Notes: generated by a model not told the origin, from the sequence alone. Positions 29,700-37,807 are shown, counted from the first letter of the stretch. The stretch is DNA of 64,000 nt from Kiloniellaceae bacterium (GCA_021776195.1 JAJFGK010000112.1:62001-126000), one strand, 5' to 3'. A program made the numbers and translations.

Positions 29700-30674
29700 C
29701 TCGATGACCCGGTCGGGCGGCGCGTGGCCGTCGGCGAAGGTCTTGATGTTGATGATGACCTTTTCGCCCATCGCGACCCGGCCTTCCAGGGTGGCAGAGC
29801 CGATGTGCGGCAGGAGGACGACGTTGTCGAGCTTCAGCAGCTTGGGATTGATCGCCGGCTCGTGCTCGAAGACGTCGAGCCCGGCCCCGGCCAACTCGCC
29901 CGCCTCGAGCATGCGGGCCAGGGCGTTCTCGTCGATCACCTCGCCGCGCGAGGTATTGACGATATGGGCCTCGGGTTTCATCAACTTCAAGCGGCGGCTG
30001 GACAGCAGGTGATAGGTTGCCGGCGTGTGCGGGCAGTTGATCGAGATGACATCCATGCGCGACAGCATCTGGTCCAGGCTCTCCCAATAGGTCGCCTCAA
30101 GCTCGGCCTCGATATCGGGGTGAACCCGGCGCCGATTGTGATAGTGGATCGACATGGCAAAGCCCCGGGCGCGCTTGGCGACGGCCTGGCCGATGCGGCC
30201 CATTCCGATGATCCCCAGGCGCTTGCCGTTGACCCGGTGGCCCAGCATCGAGGTCGGCGCCCAGCCGGACCATCCGCCGCCGCGCACCAGACGCTCGCCC
30301 TCGGTCAGGCGCCGCGGCACGGCCAGCATCAAGGCCAGGGCCATGTCGGCGGTGTCTTCGGTCAGCACGCCCGGCGTGTTGGTGATGGTGATGCCGCGCT
30401 GGCGGGCGGTCTTCAGGTCGATGTGGTCGACACCGGTGCCAAAGGAGGCAATCAGGCGAAGCTGTTCGCCGGCCTGGGACAGCAGCCCGGCATCGATGCG
30501 GTCGGTCAGCGTCGGCACCAGCACGTCGGCCCGCTTCACGGCATCGGCGAGTTGGGCCTGGGACAGCGGCTCGTCCTGCAGATTGAGCTCGCAGTCGAAG
30601 AGCTCCATCATGCGCGTTTCGACCACGTCGGGCAGACGACGGGTGACGATCACGAGCGGCTTCTTCTTGGTCAT
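29688..30674 (-). CDS. D-2-hydroxyacid dehydrogenase (glyoxylate/hydroxypyruvate reductase type)
   Basis: A 328-residue NAD(P)-dependent oxidoreductase. IASFGTGVDHIDLKTARQRGITITNTPGVLTEDTADMALALMLAVPRRLTEGE is the family core. The dinucleotide site is GIIGMGRIGQAVAKRARGF. NTSRGEVIDENAL and LDVFEHEP carry the active-site Arg and Glu, and LLPHIGSAT carries the catalytic His. The dinucleotide loop is followed by HYHNRRR, which suggests NADPH, as in glyoxylate reductases. Substrate is inferred. The start at 30674 is an ATG. The gene is divergent from the SH3 protein gene. Confidence 0.92.
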   Translation of the reverse strand: MTKKKPLVIVTRRLPDVVETRMMELFDCELNLQDEPLSQAQLADAVKRADVLVPTLTDRIDAGLLSQAGEQLRLIASFGTGVDHIDLKTARQRGITITNTPGVLTEDTADMALALMLAVPRRLTEGERLVRGGGWSGWAPTSMLGHRVNGKRLGIIGMGRIGQAVAKRARGFAMSIHYHNRRRVHPDIEAELEATYWESLDQMLSRMDVISINCPHTPATYHLLSSRRLKLMKPEAHIVNTSRGEVIDENALARMLEAGELAGAGLDVFEHEPAINPKLLKLDNVVLLPHIGSATLEGRVAMGEKVIINIKTFADGHAPPDRVIETMF

Positions 30675-30817
30675 AGCTTCCCTTTCGCCCTCCCCGGCCG
30701 GACAGTTTCACTAAGCCGTTGCACGGGACCCCTGCCATAGCAAGAGCGGTGCCGCCTTGTCCAGACAAAGGCGAAGCGCTTGACTGGCCACCGGGGCAGA
30801 GGCTAGTGGAGTCCCTC

Positions 30818-31393
30818 ATGGACCGCCTGAACGTCTGTTGCCTGGCCCTATTGCTGCTCGCGGCCGCGACCTGGACGCCGCAGGGAGCGCGCCTGGCGCA
30901 GGCTGCCAGCGAGGCGGACCAGGGCCAGTCAACCACCCAAGCCGAACCCGCGGCGCCAGGGTCTCGGAAACCGCCGGCGGCGGCATCGCCGCTGCCGATT
31001 TTCATCAGCCTGCGCTCCGACAAGGTCAATCTGCGCAGCGGACCGGGGGTCCAGTATCCCATCGACTGGGTCTATCAGCGCCGCGACCTGCCGGTTCAGC
31101 TAATCGATCAATTCGAGACCTGGCGGCGCGTCCGCGACTGGCAGGGCACGGTCGGCTGGGTCCACCAGTCCATGGTCCACGGCAAGCGGACCGTCATGGT
31201 GACTGCGCCCGACATCGTGCTGCGCCGCGAGCCCGACGGCGGCGCGGCCGGCCTGGCGCGGCTCCAGGAAAAGGTGATCGCGTCCCTCAAGGCCTGCAAG
31301 ACCGGCTGGTGCGAAATCGAGGTCAAGGGCATGAGCGGCTGGCTGCCGAACGATGCGATCTTCGGCCTGAACGCGGGCGAACGACGCAACTGA
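30818..31393 (+). CDS. Exported SH3-domain protein
   Basis: A 191-residue protein with a hydrophobic leader (LNVCCLALLLLAAATWTPQGARLAQAA). The mature part has a low-complexity stretch, then a bacterial SH3 domain: VNLRSGPGVQYPIDWVYQRRDLPVQLIDQFETWRRVRDWQGTVGWVHQSMVHGKRTVMV. A second, SH3-like half has VLRREPDGGAAGLARLQEKVIASLKACKTGWCEIEVKGMSGWLPNDAIFG. Such proteins probably bind peptidoglycan. The ATG at 30818 has GGAG six bases upstream. It is convergent with the DUF2332 gene. Confidence 0.87.
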   Translation: MDRLNVCCLALLLLAAATWTPQGARLAQAASEADQGQSTTQAEPAAPGSRKPPAAASPLPIFISLRSDKVNLRSGPGVQYPIDWVYQRRDLPVQLIDQFETWRRVRDWQGTVGWVHQSMVHGKRTVMVTAPDIVLRREPDGGAAGLARLQEKVIASLKACKTGWCEIEVKGMSGWLPNDAIFGLNAGERRN

Positions 31394-31422
31394 CCGCCAG
31401 TTCCCACGGGACCGAGAGGGCG

Positions 31423-32472
31423 TCACGGCGCCAGCCATTCGATCCAGGCCCCATGGGGGTGACCCCTGGCCAGGATCCGCTCTTCGCCGGACGGCCAGAC
31501 GGTCAGCGTCAAGGTCGGCGCCGCCACCGCGGCATCGATCTCGTAGCGCAGCCAGGCGAGGGGGGAGTCCCTTCCGCAGGCGCGACCGACCTCGCCCAGA
31601 TGGTTGGCGATCCGCCGTTGGCTGGCGGGGTCGAAGTACTGCCAGGTGATCGAGTGATAAACGAGCCGCAGGACGCCGGCTTCGGCCCGACGGTCAATGA
31701 CGGTCTCGATCCAGTCGGCGGCCTCGGCCCGGTCGATCCGGAGGTTGGCCGCCCGGGCCAGCGCGATCGCCGCGGCGGTTCGCTGCAGACGCTCGGGCTG
31801 GTCGGGCCAGATGTAGGACATCAGTCTGGCGCGTTGGTCGGGGTCCGTCAGGTCGATCGGATTGAGGTCGCCGCCGCGCCTTTGCCTGACCCGGAACGAG
31901 GCCTGGGGCGGTGGCGGTCCGCGCCATTCCGGGCAGATCGGCACCGGTGAGGCGGCATCGCCCCAGGTACCCTGGCCAAGGCGGTAGCGATAGCGGTCCG
32001 GAATCAGGTTCAGACCCGCGCTCGGCCCCAGTTCATAGAGATCGAAGGGCAGAGGATAGTCCGCGGCCAGTGTCAGCAGGCCGCCGATCAGCGCACCGGA
32101 CCGGGCGACTTCGTTGGTCTGCGGCACGCTGGCCAGGTAGTCGGAAAAATGCCCGGTCTCGCGCGCCAGGGCCGCCGCGATCGCGTCCCACAGACGGTCG
32201 GGCGAAGGGTTCTCGGCCGGTGGGTAACCCGCGGCCAGATCGGGTGCCCGGCCGCCCCGCACCAGGCCGTGAAGAGCGCCGGTGACCCGCAGGGGCAGGG
32301 CCGCGGCACGGGTCGACGCGTCGCCGTCCCAGCCGAGGATTGCCGCGCCGGTCGGCGTTGAACCATCGAGCCGCGCGGCCAGGAGGTCGCAGATTGTCGC
32401 GGTCAAGGGCGAGCCCAGCTCGCGGCACCAGCCGGCCTGGTCGCGAAACGCCTGACGCACCGCCTCGGACAT
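31423..32472 (-). CDS. DUF2332 family protein
   Basis: A 349-residue soluble protein of the DUF2332 family, whose function is unknown. Recognisable parts are FRDQAGWCRELGSPLTATICDLLAARL near the N-terminus, PQTNEVARSGALIGGLL, FDLYELGPSAGLNLIPDRYRYRLG, GGDLNPIDLTDPDQRARLMSYIWPDQPERLQR and VYHSITWQYF. The ATG at 32472 follows GAGGTGG; the open frame extends to 32550, through the operator-like boxes of the divergent gene, and is unlikely to be used. It is divergent from the HTH-citrate synthase with an 79-bp gap, so both could be controlled together. Confidence 0.88.
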   Translation of the reverse strand: MSEAVRQAFRDQAGWCRELGSPLTATICDLLAARLDGSTPTGAAILGWDGDASTRAAALPLRVTGALHGLVRGGRAPDLAAGYPPAENPSPDRLWDAIAAALARETGHFSDYLASVPQTNEVARSGALIGGLLTLAADYPLPFDLYELGPSAGLNLIPDRYRYRLGQGTWGDAASPVPICPEWRGPPPPQASFRVRQRRGGDLNPIDLTDPDQRARLMSYIWPDQPERLQRTAAAIALARAANLRIDRAEAADWIETVIDRRAEAGVLRLVYHSITWQYFDPASQRRIANHLGEVGRACGRDSPLAWLRYEIDAAVAAPTLTLTVWPSGEERILARGHPHGAWIEWLAP

Positions 32473-32523
32473 GGATCCACCTCTCTTCCAGTTCGCCACC
32501 GAAGCTATTGCCTTCTTCCAAGC

Positions 32524-32550
32524 TTGATCAATCTTGATTAAGTTGATCAA
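32524..32550. promoter_or_regulatory. Three TTGATCAA-type boxes abutting the HTH-citrate synthase start
   Basis: Palindromes TTGATCAA lie at 32524-32531 and 32543-32550, with TTGATTAA between them at 32534-32541. Centres are 10 and 9 bp apart, about one helical turn each, so bound dimers would line up on one face. The last box ends one base before the ATG at 32552. The arrangement looks like an autoregulatory operator in the divergent gap with the DUF2332 gene. No ribosome binding site is visible here. Confidence 0.7.
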
Positions 32551-32551
32551 T

Positions 32552-33802
32552 ATGAAAAAAACATCGACACCCCTCTACCTCACGGCCAAGGAAGCCGCCG
32601 GCGAGCTGGGGATTTCCCTGCCGACACTCTATGCCTACGTCAGCCGGGGCCTGGTCCGCTCGGAGCCCGACCCCGGATCGCGGGGCCGGCGCTATCGCGG
32701 CGAAGACGTGCGCGCGCTCGGCCTGCGGCGCGGCTCTCCCGAAAAGGACACGACCCTGGACCGCACGGCGCTGTCCTGGGGCACCCCGCTGATCGAGTCG
32801 TCGATCACCTGCATCACTGCCGCCGGTCCCCACTACCGCGGTCTGGCCGCCTGCGACCTCGCGGCAACCGCGACCTTGGAACAGGTCGCCTCCCTGCTCT
32901 GGGGCTGCGGCGAGGACGACCCCTTCGCCCCCGGGTCGGACGGGTTGTCGGACGGTTTGGCGGACGGGTCGGGCGGCCAGCTAGCGCCCGAACTTTTCCA
33001 GGCACTCGGACCCCTGCGGGCGATCGACCGCCTGGCCGCGATCATGGCCGTCGCCGGCGACCTGGATGACCGGGCCCACAGCCGCACGGCCGCCGGCCAG
33101 GCCGCGACCGGCGCCCGCATCCTCCGGCTCGCGGCGCAGGTCGTCCTGGGCGTCGGCCGGCTGGACGGACCGATCCATCTGGCCCTGGCCCGGCACTGGG
33201 CACCCCAGGCGCCGGCCGCCGCCGACATTCTGCGCTCCATTCTCGTGCTGCTGGCCGATCACGAACTGAACGCCTCGACCTTTACCGCGCGCTGTGCGGC
33301 CTCGACGGGGGCCAGTCTCTACGACGTGGTCGCGGCTGGCCTGGTGGCGCTGAAAGGTCCCAAGCATGGCGGCGCGGCATCGCGAGCCGCCTGGCTGGTG
33401 AAAGAGACCCCCGACGGCGACATGATCGCCCGCGCCAAGGCGCGGGCGGCCCTTGGCGAAGCCTTCGCCGGCTTCGGTCATCGGCTCTATCCGGAGGGCG
33501 ACCCGCGCGCCCGGGCGCTGCTGGCGGCCCTGGCCAAGACCGGCGCGCCCAGGCGTCTGGTCGAAGACCTGCCGGGCGCCGTTACCAGGGTGACGGGAGA
33601 AGAGCCCAATATCGACTATGCCCTGGCGGTCGCGAGCCGGGTTCTGGCCCTGCCCGAAGGCGCCGAACTCACCCTCTTTGCCCTGTCGCGCACGGCCGGC
33701 TGGATCGCCCATGGCATCGAACAGCGGCGCCAGAACGACCTGATCCGCCCCCGCGCGCGCTACTGCGGGCCGCCGCCCCGCTTTCGCCCAGCGCCCGGCT
33801 AA
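32552..33802 (+). CDS. Citrate synthase family protein with N-terminal DNA-binding HTH domain
   Basis: A 416-residue protein. Residues about 8-60 form a MerR/excisionase-like HTH: LYLTAKEAAGELGISLPTLYAYVSRGLVRSEPDPGSRGRRYRGEDV. The rest is a shortened citrate-synthase fold with the catalytic residues kept: DHELNAST (His237), GPKHGGA (His272), GFGHRLYPEGDPRA (His310) and NIDYAL (Asp355), ending RTAGWIAHGIEQR. It could be an acyl-CoA-sensing regulator, an enzyme, or both. The ATG at 32552 gives this N-terminus; a TTG at 32534 lies inside the operator-like boxes. The stop overlaps the convergent DUF3501 gene by four bases. Confidence 0.88.
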   Translation: MKKTSTPLYLTAKEAAGELGISLPTLYAYVSRGLVRSEPDPGSRGRRYRGEDVRALGLRRGSPEKDTTLDRTALSWGTPLIESSITCITAAGPHYRGLAACDLAATATLEQVASLLWGCGEDDPFAPGSDGLSDGLADGSGGQLAPELFQALGPLRAIDRLAAIMAVAGDLDDRAHSRTAAGQAATGARILRLAAQVVLGVGRLDGPIHLALARHWAPQAPAAADILRSILVLLADHELNASTFTARCAASTGASLYDVVAAGLVALKGPKHGGAASRAAWLVKETPDGDMIARAKARAALGEAFAGFGHRLYPEGDPRARALLAALAKTGAPRRLVEDLPGAVTRVTGEEPNIDYALAVASRVLALPEGAELTLFALSRTAGWIAHGIEQRRQNDLIRPRARYCGPPPRFRPAPG

Positions 33803-34410
33803 GATTCCCCCGGCTCGTCGAAGTCTTCGCTGAGGGCGGCGCGGGTCGCCTCCGGCATCACCGCCATGTGGCCGTACTGCGGGTGCGAAAATCCGATCAC
33901 GACCGGTCCCTTGGGGTCCCGGAACTTGGCGATCTGCTCGACACTGAAGGGAAAGTGGATGAACTGCACCGCCGAGGCTTTGCCCGCGGCATTGGTCCGG
34001 TCGACGTCGTCCTCGGGCAGGCCCTTCACGGTCTCGCCGTCGAACTGGATGAAGGCGGTCTCCTCGACGCCGCCCAGCTTGGCGAGGAAGGAGGCGCGCC
34101 GCTGCGGCTCGTCGATCTCGAACATCACCGTCGCGACCAGTTCCCGGCCTTGCGGGATCATCGGGTTGTAGGCGGCCAGCTCATCGGCGATCTGCGCCTC
34201 GCCGCCGCGCTCGATATAGAGCATCTCCTGGACCTGCAGCCACATGGATTGATAGCTCTCGAAGTAGAAGCTGCAGACCGGTCCGACATCGCAGCGGCGG
34301 GCTTTCTTGATCGGCAGAATCTCGTCCTTGATCGACTTGCGCCGGGCGACATAGTCCTCGATCGGCAAGATATCGTCTCGGTTGATTTGCTTTTTGGCCA
34401 TGGCGCCCAC
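33799..34410 (-). CDS. DUF3501 family protein
   Basis: A 203-residue soluble protein of the DUF3501 family, function unknown. Typical parts are DDILPIEDYVARRKSIKDEILPIKKARRCDVGPVCSFYFESYQSMWLQVQEMLYIERGG, then ELAAYNPMIPQGRELVATVMFEIDEPQRRASFLAKLGGVEE and FPFSVEQIAKFRDPKGPVVIGFSHPQYGHMAVM. Two Cys and several His are present, but no metal motif is clear. The GTG at 34410 follows GAGGAAG at eight bases; an ATG at 34401 is too far from it. It is the last gene of the rubrerythrin-Fe-S protein-DUF3501 group, 29 bp from its neighbour. Confidence 0.9.
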   Translation of the reverse strand: MGAMAKKQINRDDILPIEDYVARRKSIKDEILPIKKARRCDVGPVCSFYFESYQSMWLQVQEMLYIERGGEAQIADELAAYNPMIPQGRELVATVMFEIDEPQRRASFLAKLGGVEETAFIQFDGETVKGLPEDDVDRTNAAGKASAVQFIHFPFSVEQIAKFRDPKGPVVIGFSHPQYGHMAVMPEATRAALSEDFDEPGES

Positions 34411-34439
34411 TTTCGCTTCCTCTTGTCAGGTCCCCGGAT

Positions 34440-35807
34440 TCAGGTCAGCCCATAGGCGAGCGCCAGCAGCTCGATCGGATGCTCGGCCGTGCGAATGTCG
34501 GGCTTGTCGTCCATGCGCAGTTTCTCGATCCCCTGGAGCAGGTGCTGGCCGGCCAGCGGACATTCCGAGACGATATAGGCATGACCCTTTTTCTCGACGG
34601 CGGCCTTGGCGGCCGTCGCGGTCTGCCGGGCGGCGGTGCGGCCGGTCTTGATCGCGGTGGGAAAGTTGTCCGCCAGGATACCCCAGGAACCGCCGTGCCC
34701 CGAGCAGCGTTCGATTACCGCAACCTGCGATTCGGGCAGCAAGCGCAGCATCTCGACGGCCTTGGCGCCCATGTTTTGGGCCCTGGCATGGCAGGCGAGG
34801 TGCAAGGCGACGTCGCCCGCCAGAGGCTTCAGGCCCGGGGCGAGGCCCGCCGACTTGGCGATATCGACCACGTACTGGGAGATGTCGAAGGTCGCCTCCG
34901 ACAGGCGTTTGATGCTGGCATCGTCCGGCAGCAGCAGCGGCCATTCGAACTTCAGCATCAGGGCGCAGGAGGGAATAAGGGCAACCACCTGATAACCCTC
35001 GTCGATCCAGCGCCCCAGCTCGGCGGCCACCTGCCGGGCGCTGTCCGCGACTCCCTCGATGTCCCCCTGCTCGAGCTGCGGCATGCCGCAGCAGGCCGGA
35101 TAGACCACCGTGGTCTCGACGCCGTTGTGCGCCAGCACCCGGCGCGCGGCCTGGCCGATCGCCGCGTTGTTGTAGTTGACGAAGCAGGTGGCATAGAGCA
35201 CGACCTTGCGCCCGAAGGCGGGCGCCTCGCGATTCACGGTCAGCGGCTCGGCCATGGCCTGCTGCTGAAATGTCTGGCCCTCGTAGCGCGGCAGCGCCGC
35301 CTCGGGATGGACCCCCAGGGTGTCGGCCAGCAGCTCGCGAGTCAGCTTGTTCTTGCAGCCGCTGGCCCAGTTGGCGAGCGGCGCCGCAAAGGCCGCCATC
35401 TTGCCGTTACGATCGGTGCGGGTCAGCTCGGCGACGGCGCGGTTGGTTTTTCCCGCCGCTAGTTCGGCCGAGCGGTAGCGCAGCATCAGGTGCGGAAAGT
35501 CGATATTGAACTCGTGGGGCGGCACATAGGGACAGCTGACCATGAAGCACATGTCGCAGAGCGTGCAGGCATCGACCACGGCCTTGTAGTCGGCTTTGTC
35601 CACGCTATCGAGCTCGCCGCTGTCGGACTCGTCGATCAGATCGAATAGGCGCGGAAAGGAGTCGCAAAGATTGAAGCAGCGCCGGCAGCCGTGGCAGATG
35701 TCGAAGACCCGCTCCATCTCGGCCATCAGCTTGTCCCGATCGTGGAAATCAGGATCGGTCCAGGGAATGGCGTGGCGTGTGGGAGCGCTCAATCCGCCTT
35801 CAGCCAT
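34440..35807 (-). CDS. Heterodisulfide-reductase-like Fe-S protein (two CCG domains, GlpC/HdrD type)
   Basis: A 455-residue protein. The N-terminal ferredoxin-like part has CHGCRRCFNLC and CTLCDMCFMVSCPYVPP, enough for two [4Fe-4S] clusters. Two CCG domains follow: YATCFVNYNNAAIG with YPACCGMPQLEQGD, and HLACHARAQNMGAK with ERCSGHGGSWG (the second lacks the full CCG). Related proteins pass electrons in glycerol-3-phosphate, glycolate and heterodisulfide metabolism. Here it sits between rubrerythrin and DUF3501, so it may feed electrons to a peroxide- or oxygen-reducing system. No membrane segment is seen. Confidence 0.9.
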   Translation of the reverse strand: MAEGGLSAPTRHAIPWTDPDFHDRDKLMAEMERVFDICHGCRRCFNLCDSFPRLFDLIDESDSGELDSVDKADYKAVVDACTLCDMCFMVSCPYVPPHEFNIDFPHLMLRYRSAELAAGKTNRAVAELTRTDRNGKMAAFAAPLANWASGCKNKLTRELLADTLGVHPEAALPRYEGQTFQQQAMAEPLTVNREAPAFGRKVVLYATCFVNYNNAAIGQAARRVLAHNGVETTVVYPACCGMPQLEQGDIEGVADSARQVAAELGRWIDEGYQVVALIPSCALMLKFEWPLLLPDDASIKRLSEATFDISQYVVDIAKSAGLAPGLKPLAGDVALHLACHARAQNMGAKAVEMLRLLPESQVAVIERCSGHGGSWGILADNFPTAIKTGRTAARQTATAAKAAVEKKGHAYIVSECPLAGQHLLQGIEKLRMDDKPDIRTAEHPIELLALAYGLT

Positions 35808-35914
35808 GACTTGTCCTCCGGAACTTGTGCCGCCGCGCCGCGCGAAGCCCTGTCCCGCAAAGGCGGAAACGGGATCGGCGCGCCGTCGCGCTTCATCGTT
35901 GTTGGCGGCAAGAG

Positions 35915-35944
35915 GGGCGGCCGCGCCGCGTGCGACGGCCGCCC
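35915..35944 (-). other. Stem-loop between rubrerythrin and the Fe-S gene
   Basis: GGGCGGCCG (35915-35923) pairs exactly with CGGCCGCCC (35936-35944) across a 12-base loop. On the minus-strand transcript no T-run follows, so it is more likely a partial terminator or an mRNA-stabilising element that lets rubrerythrin be made at a higher level than the downstream genes. Confidence 0.5.
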
Positions 35945-35969
35945 TCGCGTCGGCCTGGTGGTCGCTGGA

Positions 35970-36389
35970 CTAGCTGCCCAGGGTGTCCAGTGCCTTCTGG
36001 AAGCGGCCGGCGTGGCTCTTTTCCGCCTTGGCCAGGGTCTCGAACCAGTCGGCAATCTCGTCGAAGTTTTCTTCGCGCGCGGCGCGGGCCATACCCGGGT
36101 ACATGTCGGTGTACTCGTGGGTCTCGCCGGCGATCGCCGCCTTCAGATTGTCCGCCGTGGGGCCGATCGGCTCGCCGGTGGCGGGGTCGCCAACCTCTTC
36201 GAGGTACTGCAGATGCCCGTGGGCGTGGCCGGTTTCGCCCTCGGCGGTGGAGCGAAACACCGCGGCGACGTCGTTGTAACCTTCGATATCGGCCTTCTGG
36301 GCAAAATAGAGATAGCGGCGGTTGGCCTGGCTCTCGCCGGCAAAGGCGGCCTTCAGGTTTTCTTCGGTCTTGGTGTTCTTCAGCGACAT
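35970..36389 (-). CDS. Rubrerythrin (di-iron domain only)
   Basis: A 139-residue ferritin-like protein. The four-helix di-iron core carries the expected ligands: [29 protein letters not shown] and EKSHAGRF. The C-terminal rubredoxin domain of classical rubrerythrin is absent, so electrons must come from another protein, possibly the Fe-S protein encoded next. Rubrerythrins reduce hydrogen peroxide in the cytoplasm. It lies directly downstream of irr on the same strand, and the gap holds several TTAGA-type motifs. Confidence 0.93.
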   Translation of the reverse strand: MSLKNTKTEENLKAAFAGESQANRRYLYFAQKADIEGYNDVAAVFRSTAEGETGHAHGHLQYLEEVGDPATGEPIGPTADNLKAAIAGETHEYTDMYPGMARAAREENFDEIADWFETLAKAEKSHAGRFQKALDTLGS

Positions 36390-36507
36390 CGTCCTACTCC
36401 TGTTGACTCTCTTGTTGGCGTGAAGGGTTTGTCGGTCTCGATCCGCGCGACTTTGCCTGGTGGGAAACCCTGGGGAGACAAAAACCTGACTCTCAGGGCC
36501 GACTACA

Positions 36508-36553
36508 TTTAGATTGCAGATTAGAATTGCTCAATAAAAATTTTTAGCGAATT
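36508..36553. promoter_or_regulatory. AT-rich gap between irr and rubrerythrin with repeated TTAGA motifs
   Basis: TTTAGATTG (36508-36516), TTAGAATTG (36521-36529) and TTTTAGCGAATTG (36542 onwards) lie in an AT-rich patch, the only such patch in the area. The Irr iron-control element is usually described as TTTAGAA facing TTCTAAA. The match here is partial (no clean inverted pair), so this is only a candidate binding region. Confidence 0.35.
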
Positions 36554-36564
36554 GATATCGCAGT

Positions 36565-36981
36565 CTAATTTTTCTTGATCCGGATTGTGACCTCGACCTT
36601 GGTGACGGCCATGCCATCCGGCGCCGTCGGCAAAGAACCGAAAGCGACGGCATCGCGCGGCACATCGATCAGCTGGCTGGTCTCCTCCACGAAAAAGTGG
36701 TGATGGTCCGCCACGTTGGTATCGAAGTAGGAGCGCCCGCCCGCGGCAAGAATTTCCCGCAGCAACCCCGCGTCGGTGAATTGATGCAGCGCGTTGTAGA
36801 CCGTGGCCAGGGAAATGCCGACTCCCGCGGATCGGGCCGCGTCGTGAAGCTGTTCGGCGGTGACGTGACGGTCGGGCCCGGCGAAGAGCAGCTTGGCCAA
36901 GGCAAGTCTTTGACGCGTCGGTCGCAGACCGGCCTGTTTCAAGCGTTCGATATAGGGACTGTAGGGGCGTTCGCTAGTCAT
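36565..36981 (-). CDS. irr: Fur-family iron response regulator Irr
   Basis: A 138-residue Fur-family protein. The Irr-type N-terminus SPYIERLKQAGLRPTRQRLALAKLLFAG is followed by the recognition helix region ISLATVYNALHQFTDAGLLREI and the His-rich SYFDTNVADHHHFFVEETSQLIDVP, where three consecutive His are typical of Irr and bind haem. In rhizobia Irr represses or activates iron genes and is degraded or inactivated by haem. Placement beside fabA-fabB-fabI is a known alphaproteobacterial association. The ATG at 36981 was chosen; 16 codons upstream are open but not family-like. Confidence 0.9.
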   Translation of the reverse strand: MTSERPYSPYIERLKQAGLRPTRQRLALAKLLFAGPDRHVTAEQLHDAARSAGVGISLATVYNALHQFTDAGLLREILAAGGRSYFDTNVADHHHFFVEETSQLIDVPRDAVAFGSLPTAPDGMAVTKVEVTIRIKKN

Positions 36982-37025
36982 GACTTCCAATATAGGGGCG
37001 ATTCCCGTCGTGAAAAGCGCCAATC

Positions 37026-37044
37026 TCAATCGCTTGGCGATTGA
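37026..37044. promoter_or_regulatory. Perfect 8-bp inverted repeat upstream of irr
   Basis: TCAATCGC-ttg-GCGATTGA begins 45 bp upstream of the irr ATG, in the divergent irr-fabA gap. It is a plausible dimer-binding operator for irr control. The regulator is unknown. Confidence 0.55.
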
Positions 37045-37188
37045 ATTGGAATCACTTTAAGATAGCTGCCGCAACCGACCGGCGACGCGCGGTCCAGGAG
37101 ATTTCCCCGCGGAACCAGGCGCTGCGAAATATTTTCCTGTTGTTTATTGTCTCCAAGTGGTCGAGGTTATACCTAATAGTAAGCCCAG

Positions 37189-37211
37189 GCGTGAAGTGCC
37201 GCACTTCGCGC
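37189..37211. promoter_or_regulatory. 10-bp inverted repeat upstream of fabA
   Basis: GCGTGAAGTG-ccg-CACTTCGCGC has one mismatch in ten. It lies 53 bp before the fabA start, just after a possible promoter (TTGTCT, 17-bp spacer, TACCTA). It could bind a fatty-acid regulator; identity unknown. Confidence 0.5.
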
Positions 37212-37263
37212 CGTTGGGTTCATTTTTGCTGGGGCATTTCCGGTCCCGGCACGCCACGCGGGA

Positions 37264-37797
37264 GTGACGACGGCCTTGAGCGAACGAGTGTCTAATTTTT
37301 CTTACGAAGACCTGTTGAAGTGCGCACGCGGCGAGCTGTTCGGCCCTGGCAACGCCCAATTGCCGTTGCCGCCCATGCTGATGTTCGACCGCATCAAGAA
37401 GATCGCCGATATCGGCGGCAAGAACGACAAGGGCGAGGTTGTCGCCGAGTTCGATGTCAAGCCGGACAGTTGGTTCTTCGCTTGCCACTTCAAGGGCGAT
37501 CCGGTCATGCCGGGCTGCCTTGGCCTGGACGCGCTGTGGCAATTGGTCGGCTTTTTTCTCGGTTGGCTGGGAGCGCCCGGCCGCGGCCGCGCGCTTGGTG
37601 TCGGCGAGGTCAAGCTGAAGGGGATGGTCACCCCTGACGTCAAGAAGATCGTCTACCGCCTCGATATCAAGCGGATCATGCGCAGCAAGCTGGTTCTAGG
37701 TGTTGCCGACGGCCGCATGGAGGCCGACGGCGAGATCATCTATGAGGCCAAGGACTTGAAAGTCGGACTCTTCTCACCGCTTCCCAAGACGGCCTGA
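37264..37797 (+). CDS. fabA: 3-hydroxydecanoyl-ACP dehydratase/isomerase
   Basis: A 177-residue enzyme that introduces the cis double bond in unsaturated fatty acid synthesis. [28 protein letters not shown] is the family N-terminus. The active site lies in [31 protein letters not shown], with the catalytic His and, in LGLDALW, the Asp. The start is GTG at 37264, with TTG 37276 and GTG 37288 as alternatives; the ribosome binding site (GGGAG) fits these equally poorly. It is followed by fabB after 10 bp. Confidence 0.96.
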   Translation: MTTALSERVSNFSYEDLLKCARGELFGPGNAQLPLPPMLMFDRIKKIADIGGKNDKGEVVAEFDVKPDSWFFACHFKGDPVMPGCLGLDALWQLVGFFLGWLGAPGRGRALGVGEVKLKGMVTPDVKKIVYRLDIKRIMRSKLVLGVADGRMEADGEIIYEAKDLKVGLFSPLPKTA

Positions 37798-37807
37798 CGG
37801 AGCCACC

